Position numbers and translations under genes: made by a program
Shown here: positions 1 through 8,569 of the stretch, in pieces
How the letters are laid out: every line of letters begins with the position of its first letter
Position numbering within the stretch: the stretch's first letter is position 1
Notes under the pieces: generated by a model
Database searches by the model: none
Told to the model about the DNA's origin: nothing
Seen by the model: the letters and a program-made list of their open reading frames with translations, nothing else
Origin: Streptomyces sp. AC550_RSS872
Lineage (GTDB): Bacteria > Actinomycetota > Actinomycetes > Streptomycetales > Streptomycetaceae
NCBI RefSeq assembly: GCF_019049285.1
Contig: NZ_JAGMUL010000033.1
Span: 1 to 64,000, forward strand
Length of the DNA: 64,000 bases
Reading direction: 5' to 3'

Positions 1-50
1 CCCCCGCCGCATCGGCCCCCTCGGCCCGCGTCTGAGGCCCTACGTGCACA

Positions 51-81
51 GGGGCCCGGCACCGTGACGGTGCCGGGCCCC
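51..81. terminator. strong hairpin terminator
   Basis: Two perfectly complementary 15-base arms (51-65 and 67-81) flank a single base, so in practice a 13-bp stem with a 5-base loop. It lies 14 bases past the stop of the SixA-like gene transcribed leftward. It may act in both directions: a possible C-terminal tail of a rightward gene ends at the TGA at 33-35. There is no long T-tract, as is common for Streptomyces terminators. Confidence 0.75.
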
Positions 82-95
82 TTCGCGTGGGTCGG

Positions 96-614
96 TTACT
101 CGGAGGGGGCCCAGTAGTCGAGCAGCGTGGCCACGCCGGGCTCCAGCGTCTTCCAGGTGCCGCTGAAGGAGAGGACCGCGAAGGCGGCGGCCGGGAAGCC
201 GCGGCGGCTCATACGCTCGCGTGCGTCGCTCTCGGCCGCGCCGGCGAGGATCTCGGCGAGGCCCTGCACGCCGGGGTTGTGGCCGATCAGCAGGACGTTC
301 TGCGCATCGTCCGGTGTCTCGTTGAGCAGGGCGATCAGCTCGCCGGGCGAGGCTTCGTAGACCCGCTCCTCGTAGATGGTTTTCGGCCGGTGCGGGAACT
401 CGTGGACGGCGAGCTTCCAGGTCTCCCTGGTCCGGGTCGCGGTCGAGCACAGGGCCAGATCGAAGGGGACGTCGGTGTCGGCCAGCCTGCGTCCGGCCTC
501 TGCCGCGTCCTTTCGGCCCCGGTCGGCGAGCGGACGCTCGTGGTCGTTCACCTGTGGCCAGTCGGCTTTCGCATGCCGGAAGAGGACAATCCTGCGGGGT
601 TCTGCGACGCTCAT
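96..614 (-). CDS. SixA-like phosphohistidine phosphatase (histidine phosphatase superfamily)
   Basis: 172 aa. The RHAK motif at residues 13-16 is the histidine phosphatase nucleophile site. STATRTRET (57-65) and GHNPG (111-115, second catalytic His) complete the branch-1 signature. The short single-domain form fits SixA, which removes phosphate from phosphohistidine of histidine phosphotransfer proteins; the true substrate here is unknown. The reading frame runs open to 965, but the ATG at 614 begins the conserved domain almost at once and the upstream extension is low-complexity, so 614 is chosen. It ends just before the strong hairpin at 51-81. Confidence 0.85.
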   Translation of the reverse strand: MSVAEPRRIVLFRHAKADWPQVNDHERPLADRGRKDAAEAGRRLADTDVPFDLALCSTATRTRETWKLAVHEFPHRPKTIYEERVYEASPGELIALLNETPDDAQNVLLIGHNPGVQGLAEILAGAAESDARERMSRRGFPAAAFAVLSFSGTWKTLEPGVATLLDYWAPSE

Positions 615-679
615 GAGATCCAGCTTCGCATGAAACACGCCACGGGGCGCTGGGAGTTGACGGGCGGCTTCCGGGGTGC

Positions 680-886
680 TCAGCGCGTGATCAACCGCTG
701 TATGTGCTCGAAGAGCTGCGTGATCGTGGGCTCGGCGGTCGCGGCGTGCGCGTCGGACGGGTTCAGGATCAGCGTCAGCAGCGTGATGAACGCGAGCGTC
801 GGCAGCGCGAGGGCCCACCAGGGCAGCCGGATGTCGCCACGGCCCGTGGACGCCGGGTGGGGCGGGGTGTGGGTGCGGGCCGACAT
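680..886 (-). CDS. small single-pass membrane protein
   Basis: 68 aa, no recognised family. A short basic, Pro-rich N-terminus is followed by one strongly hydrophobic segment (about residues 22-42), then an Ala/Thr-rich tail with an amphipathic end (QLFEHIQRLITR). The ATG at 886 is preceded by a good GGAGG ribosome site 4 bases away, so the upstream in-frame ATG at 934 is rejected. It lies 65 bases upstream of the SixA-like gene on the same strand and could be co-transcribed with it. The function cannot be told from sequence. Confidence 0.65.
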   Translation of the reverse strand: MSARTHTPPHPASTGRGDIRLPWWALALPTLAFITLLTLILNPSDAHAATAEPTITQLFEHIQRLITR

Positions 887-1075
887 GTCGCCTCCGTGAG
901 TCTTCGAGTCTCCGTGTCCGCCTCCCGCGGTCACACTTCGAAGTTACGGACTTCTCGGCCGTCAACCCATCCGGTGATCCACCCAGTTGACCCTGACACT
1001 CGCCCCCTAGGGGACGGTGGTGCTAGCCCCACCATCGGCTGGACGACCTGCGTCAGAGGCGGCGGTCGTCCCGTC

Positions 1076-1192
1076 TCAGGGCGCGGCGATCGACGCCACG
1101 ATGGCGATGATCACGAAGATGGCGAAGAAGGCGCCGAAGACGAGCAGCATCTTCTTCTGGCCGTTCTGGGGGTTCGGGTCGAGCACTGGCAT
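1076..1192 (-). CDS. SGM_5486-type transporter-associated microprotein
   Basis: 38 aa. It begins MPVLDPNPQNGQKK and continues as one transmembrane helix rich in Phe, Ile and Ala (residues 15-37). This matches the small Streptomyces proteins named SGM_5486 family transporter-associated protein, which sit beside MFS transporters. Here it lies 49 bases downstream of the MFS gene on the same strand, which supports co-expression and perhaps physical partnership. Family assignment is from memory of that signature; the role is inferred from position only. Confidence 0.75.
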   Translation of the reverse strand: MPVLDPNPQNGQKKMLLVFGAFFAIFVIIAIVASIAAP

Positions 1193-1241
1193 ACGGCAAG
1201 TCTCGCACCCGCGGTCCGCGGCGGGCGCGCCGGGGTGACGC

Positions 1242-2597
1242 TCAGCGGGCCGCCTCGTCCTCCACGGTGCGGTTGCGTCCCGCCAGGACGCCCACCGCCA
1301 TCTGCGGGATCATGAGACCGGCCATGAGCGCGATCGGCAGCCCCCAGCCGCCGCTGTGCTGGTAGAGGACGCCCACCAGGAGCGGGCCGGGGATGGAGAT
1401 CAGATAGCCGGTGCTCTGCGCGAAGCCCGACAGCTGGGCCACGCCCGCGCTGGTCCTGGCCCGCATGCCGACCAGGGTGAGGGCCAGCGGGAACGAGCAG
1501 TTGGAGACGCCGAGCAGCAGGGCCCAGGCCCAGGAGCCGGCGACCGGCGCGAGATACAGGCCGGCGTAGCCCACGAGGCCGCAGACGCCCAGCGCGAGCA
1601 CGATCGGGCCCTGGTGGGGCAGCCGGGTGGCGAGGCGCGGGATCACGAAGGCCAGCGGCACGCCCATCACCATGGTGACGGCGAGCAGCAGCCCCGCCGT
1701 GCCGGCGTGTACGCCCGCGTCGCGGAAGATCTGCGCCATCCAGCCCATCGTGATGTAGGCGCCGGTGGCCTGGAGCCCGAAGTAGACGGCGAGAGCCCAG
1801 GCGGTGCGGCTCCGGGTGATCCGCAGCGTGGGGGCCACCACGCGCGCGTGCTTCTCCTGAGCGGAGAAACCGGGCGCCGCTCCCCCGTCCCGGCCCCTCT
1901 CCCGCTCCTGGTCCCGGCCCCTCTCCCGCTCCTGGTCCCGGTCCCGGTCCCGTACGAAGGGGATCCACGGCAGTACGGCCAACGCCGCGAGGCCCGCCCA
2001 CACCGCGAGCCCGGTCTGCCAACTGCCGCCCAGCACCTCGGTCATCGGCACCGTGACGGCCGCCGCGGACGCGGTGCCGAGGGCGAGGGCCATCGAGTAC
2101 AGGCCGGTCATGGAGCCGACCCGGTCCGGGAACCAGTGCTTGACGATGACCGGCATCAGGACGTTGCTGAGCGCGATGCCCATCAGGGCGAGGGCGCTGG
2201 CGGCCAGGAAGCCGGCCGTGCTGCCGACGTACGGGCGCAGGAGCAGTCCGGCGGTGATGGCGGCCATGCCGGCGCAGACCACCGCGCCGGGGCCGAACCG
2301 GCGGGCGAGCCGCGGGGCCATGACGCCGAAGAGGGCGAAGCAGAGCGGGGGCACGGAGGTGAGCAGTCCGGCCACGCTGCCGCTCATGCCGAGCCCGTCG
2401 CGGACCTCTTCGAGGAGGGCGCCGAGGCTGGTGATGGCGGGGCGGAGGTTCAACGCGGTCAGGACGATGCCGAGTACCACCAGGCGCGTCGTCCACGCGC
2501 GCGTGGCGGGCTGTGAGCGGGTGGGCGCCTCGGTGGTGCGTGTCTGGGCCGTGCGTATGCGCGTGGACGTCGCCGTCCGGTGTTCCTCGCGTGCCAT
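1242..2597 (-). CDS. MFS transporter, CynX/NimT type
   Basis: 451 aa with about 12 hydrophobic segments in two bundles of six, as in major facilitator transporters. The first helix contains LNLRPAITSLG, typical of the CynX/NimT branch (cyanate/nitroimidazole-type exporters). The central cytoplasmic loop between helices 6 and 7 holds a charged repeat of RDQERERG units encoded by a 30-base tandem repeat at about 1890-1950. It is divergent from a FadR/GntR regulator whose likely operator lies in the gap, and is followed by the 38-aa microprotein. The start at 2597 is chosen over 2609 (MMDR...); both fall just inside or beside the palindrome region. The substrate is unknown. Confidence 0.85.
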   Translation of the reverse strand: MAREEHRTATSTRIRTAQTRTTEAPTRSQPATRAWTTRLVVLGIVLTALNLRPAITSLGALLEEVRDGLGMSGSVAGLLTSVPPLCFALFGVMAPRLARRFGPGAVVCAGMAAITAGLLLRPYVGSTAGFLAASALALMGIALSNVLMPVIVKHWFPDRVGSMTGLYSMALALGTASAAAVTVPMTEVLGGSWQTGLAVWAGLAALAVLPWIPFVRDRDRDQERERGRDQERERGRDGGAAPGFSAQEKHARVVAPTLRITRSRTAWALAVYFGLQATGAYITMGWMAQIFRDAGVHAGTAGLLLAVTMVMGVPLAFVIPRLATRLPHQGPIVLALGVCGLVGYAGLYLAPVAGSWAWALLLGVSNCSFPLALTLVGMRARTSAGVAQLSGFAQSTGYLISIPGPLLVGVLYQHSGGWGLPIALMAGLMIPQMAVGVLAGRNRTVEDEAAR

Positions 2598-2611
2598 GCG
2601 ATCCATCATAG

Positions 2612-2626
2612 AATCATAGGATGATT
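2612..2626. promoter_or_regulatory. palindromic operator between MFS and GntR genes
   Basis: AATCAT-AGG-ATGATT is a perfect 6+6 inverted repeat with a 3-base centre, in an AT-rich patch of an otherwise GC-rich 82-base divergent gap. It lies 15 bases upstream of the MFS ATG. GntR-family repressors usually bind such short palindromes beside their own gene, so autoregulation plus control of the transporter is the natural inference. Confidence 0.6.
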
Positions 2627-2679
2627 GGTTGTCCACCTCCGGGCCGCTCGTTGCCCGCCCTCCCGTGCGAAGGTGTGCC

Positions 2680-3372
2680 ATGCCCTTGAGCCACCCCCGT
2701 CGTTCGGCGCTGTCCGAGCAGGTCATCGCGGCGTTGCGGAACCAGATCACATCGGGCGAATGGCCGGTCGGCGCCCGCATCCCGACGGAGCCCGAGCTGG
2801 TCGAGCAGCTCGGCGTGGCCCGCAACACGGTCCGCGAGGCCGTCCGCGCGCTCGCCCACAACGGCCTGCTGGACATCCGCCAGGGCTCCGGCACCTATGT
2901 GGTGGCCACCAGCGAGCTGGCCGGCGTGATGCACCGCCGCTTCGCCGACGCCGACCCCCGGCACATCGCCGAGCTGCGCTCCACGCTGGAGTCCGCCGCC
3001 GCGAAGCTCGCCGCCGAGCGGCGCTCGGAGAAGGACCTCAAGCAGCTGGACGCGCTGCTGGTGCGGCGTGAGGAAGCCTGGGAGTCGGGCGACGCGGAGG
3101 CGTTCGTGGCGGCCGACGCGACCTTCCATCTGGCGGTGGTGGCGGCCTCCCACAACGACGTGATGACCGCGATGTACGCCGACCTGGGCGAGGTGCTGCG
3201 GGACTGGCTGCGCGAGGACGTCGGCCAGGAGCTGACGCCGGAGACGCACATGGACCACGCGCGGCTGGTGGACGCGATCCGCGCAGGCGACGCGACGGCG
3301 GCCGCGGCGGAGGCGGCGAGCTATCCGTTCCTGTGCCGTCCGGGGCGCTTCAGCTCTCCGGCCGGTGGCTGA
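2680..3372 (+). CDS. FadR/GntR-family transcriptional regulator (FCD domain)
   Basis: 230 aa. An N-terminal winged helix (about 8-72) contains the GntR signature GEWPVGARIPTEPELVEQLG and the recognition-helix region RNTVREAVRALAH. The C-terminal two-thirds is an all-helical FCD ligand-binding domain with conserved metal/ligand positions (FHLAVVAASHN and H in MDHARLV). Start 2680 (MPLSHPRRSALSEQ) is the ATG nearest the domain; the frame is open to 2629. It is divergent from the MFS exporter and probably represses it through the 2612-2626 palindrome. The effector is unknown. Its 3' end overlaps the convergent small secreted protein gene by 23 bases. Confidence 0.88.
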   Translation: MPLSHPRRSALSEQVIAALRNQITSGEWPVGARIPTEPELVEQLGVARNTVREAVRALAHNGLLDIRQGSGTYVVATSELAGVMHRRFADADPRHIAELRSTLESAAAKLAAERRSEKDLKQLDALLVRREEAWESGDAEAFVAADATFHLAVVAASHNDVMTAMYADLGEVLRDWLREDVGQELTPETHMDHARLVDAIRAGDATAAAAEAASYPFLCRPGRFSSPAGG

Positions 3373-3706
3373 CCCACACCGAGGCGACCTCTTTCCAGCA
3401 GCGGCCGGTCAGCCGCACGGTCTGCGCCGGCTCGGCGTCCACCGAGGAGCCGTCACTGTCCAGATCCCACCAGCGGGCGCACTCGACGTGCAGGCTCACG
3501 CTGTCGGTCTGCGGATAGGGGTTGTGGCAGTACGCGGTCACATGGGAGCCGGTGATGCGAATCCGGCACGCGGCGCCGAAGAGACCCTCGGGCTCCGCTT
3601 CCGCTTCCGCGGGGTGCACACGCGCGTGGGCTATCGCGTCGTACGACAGGGGCAGTACGAGAGCGACGGCGACGGTCGTTGAGGCCAGGCGGCGGGACAA
3701 GCGCAC
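3350..3706 (-). CDS. small secreted protein
   Basis: 118 aa, starting at GTG behind an excellent GAGGAGG site. Residues 1-27 form a signal peptide (RRLAS, hydrophobic core, AIAHA cleavage region). The mature part has four cysteines (in ACRI, AYCHN, ECARW and RCWKE contexts), suggesting one or two disulfides, with many beta-prone stretches. No family recognised. It overlaps the convergent regulator gene by 23 bases. Confidence 0.7.
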   Translation of the reverse strand: MRLSRRLASTTVAVALVLPLSYDAIAHARVHPAEAEAEPEGLFGAACRIRITGSHVTAYCHNPYPQTDSVSLHVECARWWDLDSDGSSVDAEPAQTVRLTGRCWKEVASVWVSHRPES

Positions 3707-3812
3707 AAGGGGACCTCCTCGGCCGTGGTGGGGAGGGGCTCGCGAAGTGAACGCGTACTCCAGAGTGCGCAGTTGTGGCCCCGGCCCGCCCGGCTGGATA
3801 GGCCGAACGGGT

Positions 3813-3852
3813 GACGCCCCGCTCCCCGCGCGCGGGCAGGAAACGGGGCGTC
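3813..3852 (-). terminator. terminator of fabG-fabI
   Basis: GACGCCCCG (3813-3821) pairs with CGGGGCGTC (3844-3852) around a GC-rich loop that can itself pair (CGCGCGCG). It lies 18-57 bases past the fabI stop. Confidence 0.6.
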
Positions 3853-3869
3853 GAACGGCGTACGGGAGA

Positions 3870-4640
3870 TCAGGCGCCGATGGCGTGCAGACCGCCGTCC
3901 ACGTGGACGATCTCGCCGGTGGTCTTCGGGAACCAGTCCGACAGCAGGGCGACGACGCCCTTGCCCGCCGGCTCCGGGTCCTCCAGCTTCCACTCCAGCG
4001 GGGAGCGGCTGTCCCACACGGACGCCAGCTCGGCGAAGCCGGGGATGGACTTGGCGGCCATGGAGCCGATCGGACCCGCCGAGATCAGGTTGCAGCGGAT
4101 GTCGTGCTTGCCGAGGTCACGCGCCATGTAGCGGTTCGTGGCCTCCAGGGCGGCCTTGGCGGGGCCCATCCAGTCGTACTGCGGCCAGGCGAACTGCGCG
4201 TCGAAGGTGAGGCCGACGACGGAGCCGCCCTCGGTCATCAGCGGCAGCAGCGCCATGGTCAGCGACTTCAGGGAGAAGGCGGAGACGTGCATGGCGGTGG
4301 CCACGGACTCGAACGGCGTGTTCAGGAAGTTGCCGCCGAGCGCGTCCTGCGGCGCGAAGCCGATGGAGTGCACGATGCCGTCGAGCCGGTCGCCCAGGTG
4401 CTCGCGGACCTGGCCCTCGAGGCGGGCAAGGTGCTGGTCGTTGGAGACGTCGAGCTCCAGGACCGTGGCCGGCTTGGGCAGCTTCTTGGCGATGCGCTCG
4501 GTCAGCGTGGGCCGGGGCCAGGCGGTGAGGATGATCTCCGCGCCCTGCTCCTGGGCCAGCTTGGCGGTGTGGAAGGCGATGGAGGACTCCATCAGCACAC
4601 CGGTGATGAGGATGCGCTTGCCCTCGAGAATTCCGCTCAT
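3870..4640 (-). CDS. fabI: enoyl-[acyl-carrier-protein] reductase (NADH), FabI/InhA type
   Basis: 256 aa. Catalyses the last reduction of each type II fatty-acid elongation cycle, trans-2-enoyl-ACP to acyl-ACP, using NADH. The atypical SDR cofactor loop GVLMESSIA (14-22) and the catalytic Y155-x6-K162 (YDWMGPAK) mark the FabI/InhA class rather than a ketoreductase. SIGFAP (92-97) and the substrate-loop AGPIGSMAAKSI segment are also present. The gene starts 5 bases after the fabG stop, so the two reductive enzymes of the cycle are co-transcribed. Confidence 0.97.
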   Translation of the reverse strand: MSGILEGKRILITGVLMESSIAFHTAKLAQEQGAEIILTAWPRPTLTERIAKKLPKPATVLELDVSNDQHLARLEGQVREHLGDRLDGIVHSIGFAPQDALGGNFLNTPFESVATAMHVSAFSLKSLTMALLPLMTEGGSVVGLTFDAQFAWPQYDWMGPAKAALEATNRYMARDLGKHDIRCNLISAGPIGSMAAKSIPGFAELASVWDSRSPLEWKLEDPEPAGKGVVALLSDWFPKTTGEIVHVDGGLHAIGA

Positions 4641-4645
4641 GGTGA

Positions 4646-5350
4646 TCAGTGACCCATTCCCAGTCCGCCGTCAACGGGGATGACGGCTCCAGTGATGTAC
4701 GAGGCGTCGTCCGAGGCGAGGAAGCGCACCGCGGCGGCGACCTCCTCCGGCTGCGCGTACCGGCCGAGCGGGACCTGCGACACGATGTTCGCGCGCTGCT
4801 CGTCGGTGAGCACCTTGGTCATGTCGGTGTCGACGAAGCCGGGCGCGACGACGTTGAAGGTGAGGTTGCGCGAGCCCAGCTCACGGGCAAGGGAGCGCGC
4901 GAAGCCGACCAGGGCGGCCTTGGAGGCGGCGTAGTTGGCCTGACCGGGACCGCCGTACAGACCGACGACCGACGAGATGAGGACCACGCGGCCCTTCCTG
5001 GCGCGCAGCATGCCGCGGTTGGCGCGCTTGACGACGCGGAAGGTGCCGGTGAGGTTGGTGTCGATGACCGAGGTGAAGTCCTCCTCGGACATGCGCATCA
5101 GGAGCTGGTCCTTGGTGATCCCGGCGTTGGCGACGAGCACCTCGACGGGCCCGTGCGCGTCCTCGATCTCCTTGTAGGCCTGCTCCACCTGCTCGCTGTC
5201 GGTGATGTCGCACTTGACGGCCAGGAAGCCGGCCGGCGGCTCACCCGAGCGGTATGTGATGGCGACCTTGTCGCCGGCGTCGGCGAAAGCGCGGGCGATG
5301 GCGAGGCCGATGCCCCGGTTGCCTCCGGTGACGAGAACCGAGCGGCTCAA
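4646..5350 (-). CDS. fabG: 3-oxoacyl-[acyl-carrier-protein] reductase
   Basis: 234 aa from a TTG start. Reduces 3-oxoacyl-ACP to 3-hydroxyacyl-ACP with NADPH. TGGNRGIG (8-15) is the nucleotide loop; NAG is at 75-77 and the catalytic triad is S127, Y140 and K144. Start choice: the TTG at 5350 gives the family's usual MSRSVLVTGG beginning and has a GAAAGGG site just upstream; an in-frame GTG at 5380 would add 10 residues. It is first gene of the fabG-fabI pair. Confidence 0.95.
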   Translation of the reverse strand: MSRSVLVTGGNRGIGLAIARAFADAGDKVAITYRSGEPPAGFLAVKCDITDSEQVEQAYKEIEDAHGPVEVLVANAGITKDQLLMRMSEEDFTSVIDTNLTGTFRVVKRANRGMLRARKGRVVLISSVVGLYGGPGQANYAASKAALVGFARSLARELGSRNLTFNVVAPGFVDTDMTKVLTDEQRANIVSQVPLGRYAQPEEVAAAVRFLASDDASYITGAVIPVDGGLGMGH

Positions 5351-5590
5351 CGGATCACCCTTTCGATAGGGGTCTGACACACCCGCCCGAACAGCTGGAT
5401 GACAGGCGGCTTCTCCGAAAACCTATCGGGCCGGTCCGGTCCGGGGACATTCGGGCACCGACAGTGGCGTAGGGGTGTCACTGTCGGGTCCCTACAGAAA
5501 GATGCGCACTCCAGCCGGAAACATGTGGTCCGCGGCCCCGCCGGCGCGACATGATCGGTGCCGACAGGCCACGACAGCAGGGAGACCTCC

Positions 5591-7114
5591 GTGCCTCATA
5601 CGATCGACGAAGCCTTCACGGCGCTTCCGCTACGCGCCCTGGCCGACGCCGCGCTCGCACGCGCGCGTGCGCTCGGCGCCGAGCACGCGGACTTCCGGTT
5701 CGAGCGGGTGCGCAGCGCGTCCTGGCGGCTGAGGGACGCCCGGCTCGCCGGGTCGTCGGACACCACCGACCTCGGGTACGCGGTGCGTGTGGTGCACGCC
5801 GGGACCTGGGGGTTCGCCTCCGGGGTCGATCTGACGCTGGACGCCGCCGCCAAGGTCGCGTCGCAGGCGGTGGCGATGGCGAAGCTGTCGGCCCAGGTGA
5901 TCAAGGCCGCCGGGTCGGACGAGCGGGTGGAGCTCGCCGACGAGCCGGTGCACGCCGAGAAGACGTGGATCTCGTCGTACGAGATCGATCCGTTCTCCGT
6001 GCCCGACGAGGAGAAGTCGGCACTGCTGGCGGACTGGAGCGCGCGACTGCTGGCGGCGGACGGCGTCAATCACGTGGACGCCTCGCTGCTCACCGTCCAC
6101 GAGAACAAGTTCTACGCCGACACGGCCGGGACCGTGACCACCCAGCAGCGGGTACGGCTGCACCCGCAGCTGACCGCCGTGTCGGTCGACGAGTCGAGCG
6201 GCGAGTTCGACTCCATGCGCACCATCGCGCCGCCCGTGGGGCGTGGCTGGGAGTACCTGACGGGCACCGGCTGGGACTGGGCCGACGAGCTGGCGCGCAT
6301 CCCCGAGCTGCTCGCCGAGAAGATGCGGGCGCCGAGCGTCGAGGCGGGCCCGTACGACCTCGTCGTCGACCCCTCCAACCTGTGGCTGACCATCCACGAG
6401 TCCATCGGTCACGCCACCGAGCTGGACCGCGCCCTCGGCTACGAGGCCGCCTACGCCGGCACCTCCTTCGCCACCTTCGACCAGATCGGCAAGCTCAGGT
6501 ACGGCTCCGACCTGATGAACGTCACCGGTGACCGCACCGCCGAGCACGGCCTCGCGACCATCGGATACGACGACGAGGGCGTCGCGGGCCAGTCCTGGGA
6601 CCTGGTGAAGGACGGCACCCTCGTCGGCTACCAGCTGGACCGGCGGATCGCGAAGCTGACCGGGTTCGAGCGGTCCAACGGGTGCGCGTTCGCCGACTCC
6701 CCCGGCCATGTGCCGGTGCAGCGCATGGCCAATGTGTCGCTTCAGCCGGATCCGGCCGGGATGTCGACCGAGGATCTGATCGGGAGCGTGGACCGCGGCA
6801 TCTATGTCGTCGGCGACCGGTCCTGGTCGATCGACATGCAGCGCTACAACTTCCAATTTACGGGACAGCGGTTCTTCAAGATCGAGAACGGGCGGATCAC
6901 CGGGCAGCTGCGGGACGTGGCCTACCAGGCGACGACCACGGACTTCTGGGGTTCGATGGCGGCCGTCGGCGGTCCCCAGACCTATGTGCTCGGCGGCGCC
7001 TTCAACTGCGGCAAGGCCCAGCCGGGCCAGGTCGCCGCGGTCTCGCACGGCTGCCCGTCGGCCCTCTTCAAGGGAGTCAACATTCTCAACACCACGCAGG
7101 AGGCCGGTCGATGA
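5591..7114 (+). CDS. tldD: metallopeptidase subunit TldD
   Basis: 507 aa. The HESIGH motif (His269, Glu270, His274) is the HExxxH zinc site that defines the active TldD subunit of the TldD/TldE heterodimeric protease. This protease degrades unfolded peptides and in other bacteria matures RiPPs such as microcin B17 or removes antitoxins. The GTG at 5591 follows a GGGAGACCTCC-type ribosome site; an upstream ATG at 5558 would add 11 residues. Its stop overlaps the TldE start (ATGA at 7111-7114), so a 1:1 complex is expected. No RiPP precursor was seen nearby, so a housekeeping role is favoured. Confidence 0.93.
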   Translation: MPHTIDEAFTALPLRALADAALARARALGAEHADFRFERVRSASWRLRDARLAGSSDTTDLGYAVRVVHAGTWGFASGVDLTLDAAAKVASQAVAMAKLSAQVIKAAGSDERVELADEPVHAEKTWISSYEIDPFSVPDEEKSALLADWSARLLAADGVNHVDASLLTVHENKFYADTAGTVTTQQRVRLHPQLTAVSVDESSGEFDSMRTIAPPVGRGWEYLTGTGWDWADELARIPELLAEKMRAPSVEAGPYDLVVDPSNLWLTIHESIGHATELDRALGYEAAYAGTSFATFDQIGKLRYGSDLMNVTGDRTAEHGLATIGYDDEGVAGQSWDLVKDGTLVGYQLDRRIAKLTGFERSNGCAFADSPGHVPVQRMANVSLQPDPAGMSTEDLIGSVDRGIYVVGDRSWSIDMQRYNFQFTGQRFFKIENGRITGQLRDVAYQATTTDFWGSMAAVGGPQTYVLGGAFNCGKAQPGQVAAVSHGCPSALFKGVNILNTTQEAGR

Positions 7115-8514
7115 GCGCTCACTCCAACAAGGCGCACAAGCCGCACGAGATCGTCGAGCGGGCCCTGGAGCTGTCCCGGGCCGACGGGTGCGTCGTCATC
7201 GCCGACGAGCAGTCGACCGCCAATCTGCGCTGGGCGGGCAACGCGCTCACCACGAACGGCGTCACGCGCGGGCGGACGCTCACCGTCGTCGCGACCGTCG
7301 ACGGCAAGGAGGGCACGGCCTCGGGGGTCGTGTCGCGGTCGGCCGTCACCGTGGACGAGCTGGAGCCGCTGGTGCGGGCCGCCGAGGCCGCCGCACGCGG
7401 TGCCGGGCCCGCCGAGGACGCGCAGCCGCTCGTGACGGAGGCACCGGCGTCGCCGGACTTCACGGACGCCCCGGCCGAGACGTCGTCCACCGTGTTCGCC
7501 GACTTCGCCCCGGCACTCGGTGAGGCGTTCGCACGCGCGCGTGCGGGCGGACGGGAGCTGTACGGCTTCGCCAACCACGAGCTGGTGTCGACGTACGTGG
7601 GCACGTCCACCGGGCTGCGGCTGCGGCACGACCAGCCCAACGGCACGCTGGAGCTGAACGCCAAGTCGCCGGATCGTACGCGTTCGGCGTGGGCGGGGCG
7701 CTCCACTCGGGACTTCAAGGACGTGGACCCGACCGCGCTGGACGCAGAGCTGGCCGTACGTCTCGGCTGGGCCGAGCGGCGCCTGGAGCTGCCGGCGGGC
7801 CGCTACGAGACGCTGCTGCCGCCGACCGCCGTCGCCGACCTGCTGATCTACCAGATGTGGTCGGCGTCGGGACGGGACGCCGTCGAGGGCCGGACGGTGT
7901 TCTCCAAGCCCGGGGGCAAGACGCGCGTCGGCGAGAAGGTGAGCGAGCTGCCGCTGACGCTGCGCAGTGACCCGAACGAGCCGGGTCTGGAGTCCGCGCC
8001 CTTCGTGATCGCGCACTCCTCCGGCGGCGACCAGTCCGTGTTCGACAACGGGTTGCCGATCGTGGCCACCGAGTGGATGCGCGAGGGCGAGCTGAAGCAC
8101 CTCACGACCACCCGCCACAGTGCCGGGCTGACCGGTCTGCCGGTGGCGCCGGGGGCCGACAACCTGATCCTGGACGGCGGCGAGGACCGCTCACTGGAGG
8201 AGATGGTCGCGAACACCGGGCGCGGGCTGCTGCTGACCTGCCTCTGGTACATCCGCGAGGTCGATCCGGCGACGCTGCTGCTCACCGGCCTGACCCGGGA
8301 CGGCGTCTACCTCGTCGAGAACGGTGAGGTGACCGGCGAGGTCAACAACTTCCGGTTCAACGAGTCGCCGGTCGGCCTGCTGGGGCGGGCGACTGAGGCG
8401 GGGCGGACCGAGAAGACGCTGCCGCGGGAGTGGAGCGACTGGTTCACCAGGGCGGCGATGCCGGCCCTGCGCGTCCCCGATTTCAACATGAGCTCTGTCA
8501 GTCAGGGCGTATAA
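7111..8514 (+). CDS. tldE: TldE/PmbA-family subunit
   Basis: 467 aa. Homologous in fold to TldD but without the HExxxH zinc site, as expected for the non-catalytic TldE/PmbA partner that completes the proteolytic chamber. Recognisable features are the N-terminal RWAGNALTTNGVT region and the C-terminal LTGLTRDGVYLVENGEVTGEV block shared by the family. It is translationally coupled to tldD by a 4-base overlap. tyrS follows 55 bases later on the same strand. Confidence 0.9.
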   Translation: MSAHSNKAHKPHEIVERALELSRADGCVVIADEQSTANLRWAGNALTTNGVTRGRTLTVVATVDGKEGTASGVVSRSAVTVDELEPLVRAAEAAARGAGPAEDAQPLVTEAPASPDFTDAPAETSSTVFADFAPALGEAFARARAGGRELYGFANHELVSTYVGTSTGLRLRHDQPNGTLELNAKSPDRTRSAWAGRSTRDFKDVDPTALDAELAVRLGWAERRLELPAGRYETLLPPTAVADLLIYQMWSASGRDAVEGRTVFSKPGGKTRVGEKVSELPLTLRSDPNEPGLESAPFVIAHSSGGDQSVFDNGLPIVATEWMREGELKHLTTTRHSAGLTGLPVAPGADNLILDGGEDRSLEEMVANTGRGLLLTCLWYIREVDPATLLLTGLTRDGVYLVENGEVTGEVNNFRFNESPVGLLGRATEAGRTEKTLPREWSDWFTRAAMPALRVPDFNMSSVSQGV

Positions 8515-8569
8515 CCTCGTAGTCGGCTGTCACCCGACTGCCCGAGATCATCAAGGAGACACGAGAACC

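Noticed and set aside
1..35. Possible C-terminal tail (PAASAPSARV then TGA) of a rightward gene
   Set aside because: Only ten codons are visible and the composition fits any frame of GC-rich DNA; noted with the terminator only.
87..899. Long plus-strand ORF opposite the SixA-like gene
   Set aside because: Shadow frame of a gene with clear catalytic motifs; low-complexity Arg/Gly/Ala composition.
8521..8539. Terminator between tldE and tyrS
   Set aside because: Stem of only six base pairs (AGTCGG/CCGACT) with no T run.
8515..8569. T-box riboswitch ahead of tyrS
   Set aside because: Leader only 55 bases, no T-box sequence or antiterminator; just a small hairpin.
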